Assembly (NCBI GenBank): GCA_036272815.1
Contig: DATAYA010000285.1
Location: forward strand, 1-9,797
Source of the DNA: DATAYA01 sp036272815
GTDB taxonomy: Bacteria; Pseudomonadota; Alphaproteobacteria; Acetobacterales; Acetobacteraceae
Length of the DNA: 9,797 bases
Reading direction: 5' to 3'
Under the pieces are notes generated by a model, which saw only the letters and a program-made list of their open reading frames with translations, was not told where the DNA came from and made no database searches. A program made the translations under genes and the position numbers. Positions 5,503 to 9,797 of this stretch are shown here, in pieces. Within the stretch, counting starts at the first letter, position 1, and each line of letters opens with the position of its first letter.

Positions 5503-7476
5503 GTGATCCCAGAACTCGGGCATTTCGCGATCGCGCTCGCGGTCGTGCTGGCCGCCGCGCAGTCGGTGATCCCGCTCTGGGGCGCACAAAGGCGGGATGC
5601 GCGGATGATGCAGGCAGCCGCGCCGCTCGCGATCGGGCAGCTACTGGCATTGCTGGTCGCGGCCGGGGCGCTCGTGTGGAGCGCGGTCACCGACGATTTC
5701 TCGGTGCTCAACATCGCCGAGAACTCGTCCGCGCTGAAGCCGCTGCTCTACAAGATCACCGGCACCTGGGGGGACCACGAGGGTTCCATTCTTCTCTGGT
5801 GCCTGATCCTGGGCCTGTGCGGCGGCGCGGTCGCCGCGTTCGGCTCACGGCTGCCGACCTCGCTGCGGGCGCGGGTGATCGGCGTGCTCGGCCTCTCGTC
5901 GGTCGGCTTCCTGCTGTTCTGTCTGCTGGCGTCCAATCCCTTCACCCGGCTGTGGCCTCCGCCGATCGACGGCCAGGGCATGAACCCGCTGCTCCAGGAC
6001 CCCGGCCTCGCCTTCCATCCGCCCATCCTCTACGCGGGCTATGTCGGATTTTCGGTGCCGTTCGCCTTCGCCATCGCCGCCCTGCTGGAGGGCCGCGTCG
6101 ATGCCGCCTGGGGCCGCTGGGTGCGGCCGTGGACGCTCGGCGCCTGGTGCTTTCTGACCTGCGGGATCGCGCTCGGCTCGTGGTGGGCGTATTACGAACT
6201 CGGCTGGGGCGGGTTCTGGTTCTGGGACCCGGTCGAGAACGCGAGCCTGATGCCGTGGCTCACCGGCACCGCCCTCTTGCATTCCGCGATCGTGGTCGAG
6301 AAGCGCGAGGCGCTGCGGGTCTGGACCATCCTGCTGGCGATCGGAACTTTTTCCCTGTCGCTCTCGGGCACCTTCATGGTCCGCTCGGGCATCCTGAACT
6401 CGGTCCATTCCTTCGCCAACGATCCGACGCGGGGCGTCTTCATCCTGGCACTCCTGGCGGTACTGATCGGCGGGTCGCTCACGCTGTTCGCCGTGCGGGC
6501 GCCGAAGCTCGCGGAGGGCGGCATGTTCGCGCCAGTCTCGCGCGAGGGCGCGCTGGTTCTGAACAACATTCTGCTCTGCTCGATCTGCGCGGTCATCATC
6601 ACCGGGACGATGTACCCGCTGCTGGCCGACCTGTTCTTCGGCGTGAAGATCAGCGTCGGGCCGCCCTATTTCGAGGCAACCGTATTCCCGCTCGCCGTAC
6701 CGCTGTTCGCGGCGATGGCGGTGGGACAGATGCTGCCCTGGAAACGGGCGTCCCTCGGGCCGGCGCTGCTCAAGCTCTGGTGGGTGGCGCTGCTGGCCCT
6801 CGCGGTCGGACTGTTCACGGCGATAGGGCTCAAGGCGGCACCCTTCCTCGCTTTCGCCGCCGCGACCTGGCTGATCGCGGGGGCCGTCGCCGACATCGCC
6901 GAGCGGCTGCGGCTATTCCGGGTGCGGCTGGCCGACAGCGCGCGGCGACTGATCGGGCTGCGGCTCGGCGCGATCGGGGCGGCGCTGGCCCATGCCGGGC
7001 TTGGTGTCACGATCGCCGGGATCGCCGGGATGTCGCTCGCCTCGCACCGCATTGTCGCGGTGCGGCCCGGGCAGACGGTCCCGGAGGGCGGCTATTCCTG
7101 GCACCTCACCGGGATCGTGGATGGGCACGGGTCGAACTACGTCGACCGCATCGCGACCATCGTGGTCTCGCGCGACGGTCGGACAGTCGCGGTGATGCGA
7201 CCCTCGCGGCGCAGCTTCCCGTTGCAGCAGCAGACCACGACCGACGTCGCGATCCGCACCAACGGCTTTCGCGACCTCTATGCCGTCCTTGGCGACGAGC
7301 GGAACGGGCAGGCGGTGCTGCGGTTGCACGTCAATCCGCTGGCACCCTGGATCTGGTTCGGCGCGCTCATCATGGCGTTCGGCGGCGGGCTCTCGCTGGC
7401 CGACCGGCGGCTGCGGGTCGGTGCGCCGGCGCGGCGGACGGTCGCCCTGCCGGCCGGGGCGTCACCGGGGACATGA
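5503..7476 (+). CDS. ccmF: Haem lyase subunit CcmF
   Basis: CcmF is the large integral-membrane core of the cytochrome c haem lyase, accepting haem from CcmE and ligating it to the CXXCH of apocytochrome c. The 657-residue product has many hydrophobic segments. The haem-binding WWD motif is WGGFWFWDPVEN from residue 235. The expected conserved histidines are H172 (LAFHPPILY), H260 (LLHSAIV), H302 (SVHSFAND) and H515 (LASHRIVAV), matching H173, H261, H303 and H491 of E. coli CcmF. A large periplasmic domain follows from about 520 to 610, then a last membrane helix. The start is GTG at 5503, one base after the ccmE stop, with AAGG about 12 bases upstream. The stop overlaps the ccmG ATG (ATGA). 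Confidence 0.97.
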   Translation: MIPELGHFAIALAVVLAAAQSVIPLWGAQRRDARMMQAAAPLAIGQLLALLVAAGALVWSAVTDDFSVLNIAENSSALKPLLYKITGTWGDHEGSILLWCLILGLCGGAVAAFGSRLPTSLRARVIGVLGLSSVGFLLFCLLASNPFTRLWPPPIDGQGMNPLLQDPGLAFHPPILYAGYVGFSVPFAFAIAALLEGRVDAAWGRWVRPWTLGAWCFLTCGIALGSWWAYYELGWGGFWFWDPVENASLMPWLTGTALLHSAIVVEKREALRVWTILLAIGTFSLSLSGTFMVRSGILNSVHSFANDPTRGVFILALLAVLIGGSLTLFAVRAPKLAEGGMFAPVSREGALVLNNILLCSICAVIITGTMYPLLADLFFGVKISVGPPYFEATVFPLAVPLFAAMAVGQMLPWKRASLGPALLKLWWVALLALAVGLFTAIGLKAAPFLAFAAATWLIAGAVADIAERLRLFRVRLADSARRLIGLRLGAIGAALAHAGLGVTIAGIAGMSLASHRIVAVRPGQTVPEGGYSWHLTGIVDGHGSNYVDRIATIVVSRDGRTVAVMRPSRRSFPLQQQTTTDVAIRTNGFRDLYAVLGDERNGQAVLRLHVNPLAPWIWFGALIMAFGGGLSLADRRLRVGAPARRTVALPAGASPGT

Positions 7477-8027
7477 TCGGGCGCCGCCAAGTGCTGCTCG
7501 GGCTGCCGCTGGCGGTGGCGGTGGGCGGCGGCGGCATCTCCTATGTGATGCTGCAGCGGATGGAGCGTGGCACCTATGACCCGCACGGCGTGCCGAACCC
7601 GCTGGTCGGCAAGCCGGTGCCGCATTTCGCCCTGCCGCCGCTCGGCGCCGGACCGGGCCTCGCCTCGGCGGAGCTGCACCATCCCGGCCGGCCGGTCCTG
7701 GTCAATTTCTTCGCCTCCTGGTGCGTGCCCTGCGTGCAGGAGGCGCCGGAGCTGATGGCGCTGCACGACCGCGCGGTGCCGATCTACGGCATCGCCTACA
7801 AGGACCAGCCGGACGCGGCGCTTGGCTTTCTCGAGCGGCACGGCAATCCCTATCTGCGGGTCGCGACCGACCTGCCCGGACGAACGGCGATCGACTTCGG
7901 CCTCTACGGCGTGCCCGAGACCTACTTTATCGACCGCGGCGGCATCATCCGCTGGCGCTGGGCCGGCGCGCTCACGCCGGATGTCGCGCACGATCAGCTC
8001 GCCGCGCTGATGCGGACCTATGCTTGA
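7473..8027 (+). CDS. ccmG: Thiol:disulfide oxidoreductase CcmG (DsbE)
   Basis: CcmG is a membrane-anchored periplasmic thioredoxin-like protein that keeps the haem-binding cysteines of apocytochrome c, or CcmH, reduced. The 184-residue product has an N-terminal anchor at about 8-26. PNPLVGKPVPHFALPPL leads into the thioredoxin fold. The active site is WCVPC at 83-87 (C84, C87), and the cis-proline is in GVPET (P148). The CcmG-type acidic and insert regions follow in YGIAYKDQPDAALGFLERHGNPY. It begins at ATG 7473, overlapping the ccmF stop. A long frame that runs in from ccmF is only the shadow of ccmF, so I use the internal ATG. ccmH follows after 24 bp. Confidence 0.96.
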   Translation: MIGRRQVLLGLPLAVAVGGGGISYVMLQRMERGTYDPHGVPNPLVGKPVPHFALPPLGAGPGLASAELHHPGRPVLVNFFASWCVPCVQEAPELMALHDRAVPIYGIAYKDQPDAALGFLERHGNPYLRVATDLPGRTAIDFGLYGVPETYFIDRGGIIRWRWAGALTPDVAHDQLAALMRTYA

Positions 8028-8051
8028 GGCCGGGTACATGAGCTGGAGCGC

Positions 8052-8522
8052 ATGAAGCCGGTCCTGCTGGCGCTGCTCGCGTGGCTGCTTGCGTCCCCGG
8101 TGTGGGCGCCGGTGGCCCATGCCGTCGACGATCCCTCGGAGATGCTGGCCAATCCGGTCCTGGAGCGGCGGGCCGAGCAGATCGGCGACCGACTGCGCTG
8201 CCTCGTCTGCCAGAACGAGAGCATCGAGCAGTCGAGCGCGGGCCTCGCGCGCGACCTGCGCCACATCGTGCGGCAGAAGGTCACGGCCGGTTGGACCGAC
8301 CGGCAGGTGGTCGCCTGGATGGTCGCGCGGTACGGCACGTTCGTGGAGTTGCGGCCGCCCTTCGAGGCGCAGACGCTGCTGCTCTGGGGCGCGCCGGTGC
8401 TGGCGCTCGCGACCGGGGCCGCCGTGGTCGGGATCGGCTGGCGTGCCCGGGCAACGGCGGTGCCTCTGCCGCCGCTGTCAGACACCGAGCGGGCGCGGCT
8501 GGACCGCCTGACCGGACCGTGA
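8052..8522 (+). CDS. ccmH: Cytochrome c biogenesis protein CcmH (CycL)
   Basis: CcmH is a periplasm-facing thiol protein of the haem lyase complex that works with CcmF and CcmG on the apocytochrome cysteines. The 156-residue product has a signal peptide with a probable cleavage after A24 (VAHA|VDDP). The redox motif LRCLVC is at 48-53 (C50, C53), followed by QNESIEQSSAGLARDLR. RYGTFVELRPP at 93-103 and a membrane helix at about 109-129 complete the family pattern. This is the short, single-domain form, with the CcmI part in the next gene, unlike the fused E. coli CcmH. GGAG lies only 3 bases before the ATG, tighter than usual. Confidence 0.96.
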   Translation: MKPVLLALLAWLLASPVWAPVAHAVDDPSEMLANPVLERRAEQIGDRLRCLVCQNESIEQSSAGLARDLRHIVRQKVTAGWTDRQVVAWMVARYGTFVELRPPFEAQTLLLWGAPVLALATGAAVVGIGWRARATAVPLPPLSDTERARLDRLTGP

Positions 8523-8562
8523 CACATCGCGCCGTGATCTATCGGGCCGTGAAAATCGACGC

Positions 8563-9318
8563 ATGATCTGGGTTGCCTTGCTGGCGCTGGCGGCGGTGAC
8601 GCTGGCGCCGCTCGCGATCACGCTCGGCCGCGGCGCGCGCGCCCGTGGCCGGCGAGAGGCGGCGCTGGCGCTGCACCGGGCGCAGCTTGCCGAACTCGAC
8701 CGCGACGCCGCCGAGGGAAGGCTCGCCGAGAGCGAGCGCGCGCAGGCGGTGCTGGAGGTGCAGCGGCGGATGCTCGCCGAGGCGGAGCAAGTGGAAGCGG
8801 CGCCCGCGACCGCCTCGCGCGGGCCGCTGCTGCTGATGATCGGCCTGGTGCCGGCCGCGGCACTGGCGCTCTATCTCGTCAACGGCGACCCCGGCCTGCC
8901 CGCGGCACCGCTGGCCGCCCGCATCGCCGCGGCCCAGCAGCGGGCGAAGCAGGAGGCGGTGCTCGTCGAAGAGCTAAAGCACGAACTGGCACGGATGGCC
9001 CCGCACGATGCGCGGGCGCGGCAGGGCTACATCCTGCTCGGCCGGGTCGAGCTGAGCCTCGGCGACCGGCCGGCTGCGGCGGCGGCATGGAACACCGCGC
9101 TGCAGACCCGCTTCGATGCGACGCTGGCCGCCGAGACGGCGGAGGTCGAGACCGAAATTGCCGGCCACGTCACCTTCGCCTCCGCGACCCTGTTCCGCCG
9201 CGCGCTGGACGCGGCTGAGCCCGACGCGCCCTGGCGCCCAATGGCCGAGCGGCGGTTGGCGGAGGCGCAGACCGGCACGCAGGTGACGCCGTCGCCCGGC
9301 ACTGTCGGCCAGCCATAG
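8563..9318 (+). CDS. ccmI: Cytochrome c-type biogenesis protein CcmI (CycH), short form
   Basis: CcmI binds the C-terminal helix of apocytochrome c and delivers it to the CcmF-CcmH ligase. The 251-residue product has the CcmI-1 layout: a first membrane helix (2-20), a leucine-rich coiled-coil cytoplasmic loop at about 30-77 (ALALHRAQLAELDRDAAEGR), and a second helix (88-106). The family's GDPGLPAAPLAAR segment follows at 108-120. The periplasmic part contains one clear TPR-like unit near 153-182 (GYILLGRVELSLGDRPAAAAAW) and a weaker one near 205-235. From memory, well-studied alphaproteobacterial CcmI proteins are around 400 residues, so the TPR domain looks shortened. A stop-free end is not the cause: the TAG at 9316-9318 is clean. 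It starts at ATG 8563, 40 bp after ccmH, with no strong ribosome site. Confidence 0.93.
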   Translation: MIWVALLALAAVTLAPLAITLGRGARARGRREAALALHRAQLAELDRDAAEGRLAESERAQAVLEVQRRMLAEAEQVEAAPATASRGPLLLMIGLVPAAALALYLVNGDPGLPAAPLAARIAAAQQRAKQEAVLVEELKHELARMAPHDARARQGYILLGRVELSLGDRPAAAAAWNTALQTRFDATLAAETAEVETEIAGHVTFASATLFRRALDAAEPDAPWRPMAERRLAEAQTGTQVTPSPGTVGQP

Positions 9319-9375
9319 GCGTCCAGCCCGCTTTTGACGGCGTTCTTGATTGTGCATTCAGATAGAAGATACTGG

Positions 9376-9384
9376 TGTGATAAT
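9376..9384 (+). promoter_or_regulatory. Extended -10 promoter for the terminal gene
   Basis: TGTGATAAT at 9376-9384 fits the extended -10 pattern (TG, one base, then TATAAT with one mismatch). Transcription would start near 9391, leaving a leader of about 26 bases. No matching -35 box is found 16-18 bases upstream; TTGATT at 9346 and TTGACG at 9334 are at the wrong distance for this -10. An alternative pair, TTGATT (9346-9351) and GATACT (9368-9373) with a 16-base spacer, is also possible. The 98-bp spacer after ccmI shows no clear terminator. Confidence 0.45.
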
Positions 9385-9416
9385 CAGCTTAGGGTAACGA
9401 CGCCTTGGAATCGACA

Positions 9417-9797
9417 ATGCGTAAGCTCGGTTACGCCGTAGCGGCGTGCGTCGTGGCCGTGGGCGCCGGTTTGAGTGCAGCGGCGCATGCTAGGCAAACC
9501 ACCAACGACGAGGCGTTTGCCAATGCGTCTTTGCGCAGCCTGCATGATCTAGCATATGCGGTCGCTCAATATGAACAAGCGGTTAAGGACAGCGACCAAC
9601 TCGGATGCCATGATGCATATACAAGGATGCAGAAGGACGCGCACGAGGCGCTGACCGACATGCATTCCATTTTCTTTGCGCCGGTCGATGCAATTGAAAG
9701 TGTGTCAAGCCTGCTGCGCTTGAGCCAGTTAGATCAAAACGGATGTTCTGATGACTTTGAGAAGAGTTTGCTTCTTGTTGTCGCCGGCCAGGCCATC
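9417..9797 (+). CDS. Exported protein of unknown function (partial, runs off right edge)
   Basis: The ATG at 9417 opens a frame that stays open for 127 codons to the window edge. The product starts with a signal peptide: basic MRKLG, a hydrophobic stretch (AVAACVVAVGAGLSA), and an AHA cleavage site after residue 25. The mature part is mostly helical and polar, with two cysteines at C64 and C110 in similar settings (DQLGCHDAY and DQNGCSDDF), which could form a disulfide. I recognise no family. An in-frame TTG at 9405, with AGGG 10 bases before it, is an alternative start; GGAA at 9407-9410 serves the ATG with a 6-base gap. Codon third positions are much richer in A and T than in the ccm genes. 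The frame and export are well supported, the role unknown. Confidence 0.8.
   Translation, partial: MRKLGYAVAACVVAVGAGLSAAAHARQTTNDEAFANASLRSLHDLAYAVAQYEQAVKDSDQLGCHDAYTRMQKDAHEALTDMHSIFFAPVDAIESVSSLLRLSQLDQNGCSDDFEKSLLLVVAGQAI

Noticed and set aside
5676..7472. Long plus-strand frame running through ccmF into ccmG
   Set aside because: The upstream part is an Arg-rich shadow of ccmF in another frame; only the portion from 7473 is real, as ccmG.
9334..9362. TTGACG at 9334 as a -35 box
   Set aside because: No -10-like sequence lies at 16-18 bases; the extended -10 at 9376 is too far from it.
9319..9375. Rho-independent terminator after ccmI
   Set aside because: No stem of useful length followed by a T-run could be found in this spacer.
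1..9797. CRISPR array, insertion sequence, phage or toxin-antitoxin module
   Set aside because: No regularly spaced repeats, transposase, integrase or phage genes, or paired small ORFs of that kind were seen on either strand.

Overview
The window is high-GC bacterial DNA with a housekeeping character, most likely from an alphaproteobacterium. The reasons are a cytochrome c maturation (ccm, System I) cluster with separate ccmH and ccmI, an alphaproteobacterial-style argG and Pcm-like methyltransferase, and GC-rich palindromes between genes of the kind common in Acetobacteraceae and other Alphaproteobacteria. The family-level guess is from memory and weak.

Layout. On the minus strand, reading right to left, there is a tRNA-Cys(GCA) gene with a plausible promoter, then argG (argininosuccinate synthase) 29 bp downstream. 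After argG comes the first 26 codons of a gene that runs off the left edge, perhaps a SAM-dependent methyltransferase. A 345-bp spacer with two strong palindromes separates this leftward unit from a long rightward run of genes.

On the plus strand, nine complete, tightly packed genes run from 1784 to 9318. First are a Pcm-like methyltransferase, a thiolase/SCP-x-like enzyme and a small DUF35 (zinc ribbon plus OB-fold) partner. Then come ccmC, ccmD, ccmE, ccmF, ccmG, ccmH and ccmI (seven ccm genes, so ten genes counting the first three). Many junctions overlap by 1-4 bases or are separated by 1-40 bases, so cotranscription is likely. CcmC and CcmD work with the CcmAB transporter to load haem onto CcmE. 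CcmF and CcmH then ligate haem to apocytochrome c, with CcmI as apocytochrome chaperone and CcmG as the thiol reductant. ccmA and ccmB are not in the window.

At the right edge, a 98-bp spacer with an extended -10 promoter leads into the start of a lower-GC gene for an exported protein that I do not recognise.

Most of the window is conventional. The points worth a second look are the thiolase-DUF35 pair sitting between pcm and ccm, a 10-codon ORF coupled to the thiolase start, the tRNA-Cys-argG arrangement, the palindromic spacer, a short CcmI, and the compositionally different exported protein at the end. I found no clear evidence of a wholly new system, CRISPR array, insertion sequence or prophage.
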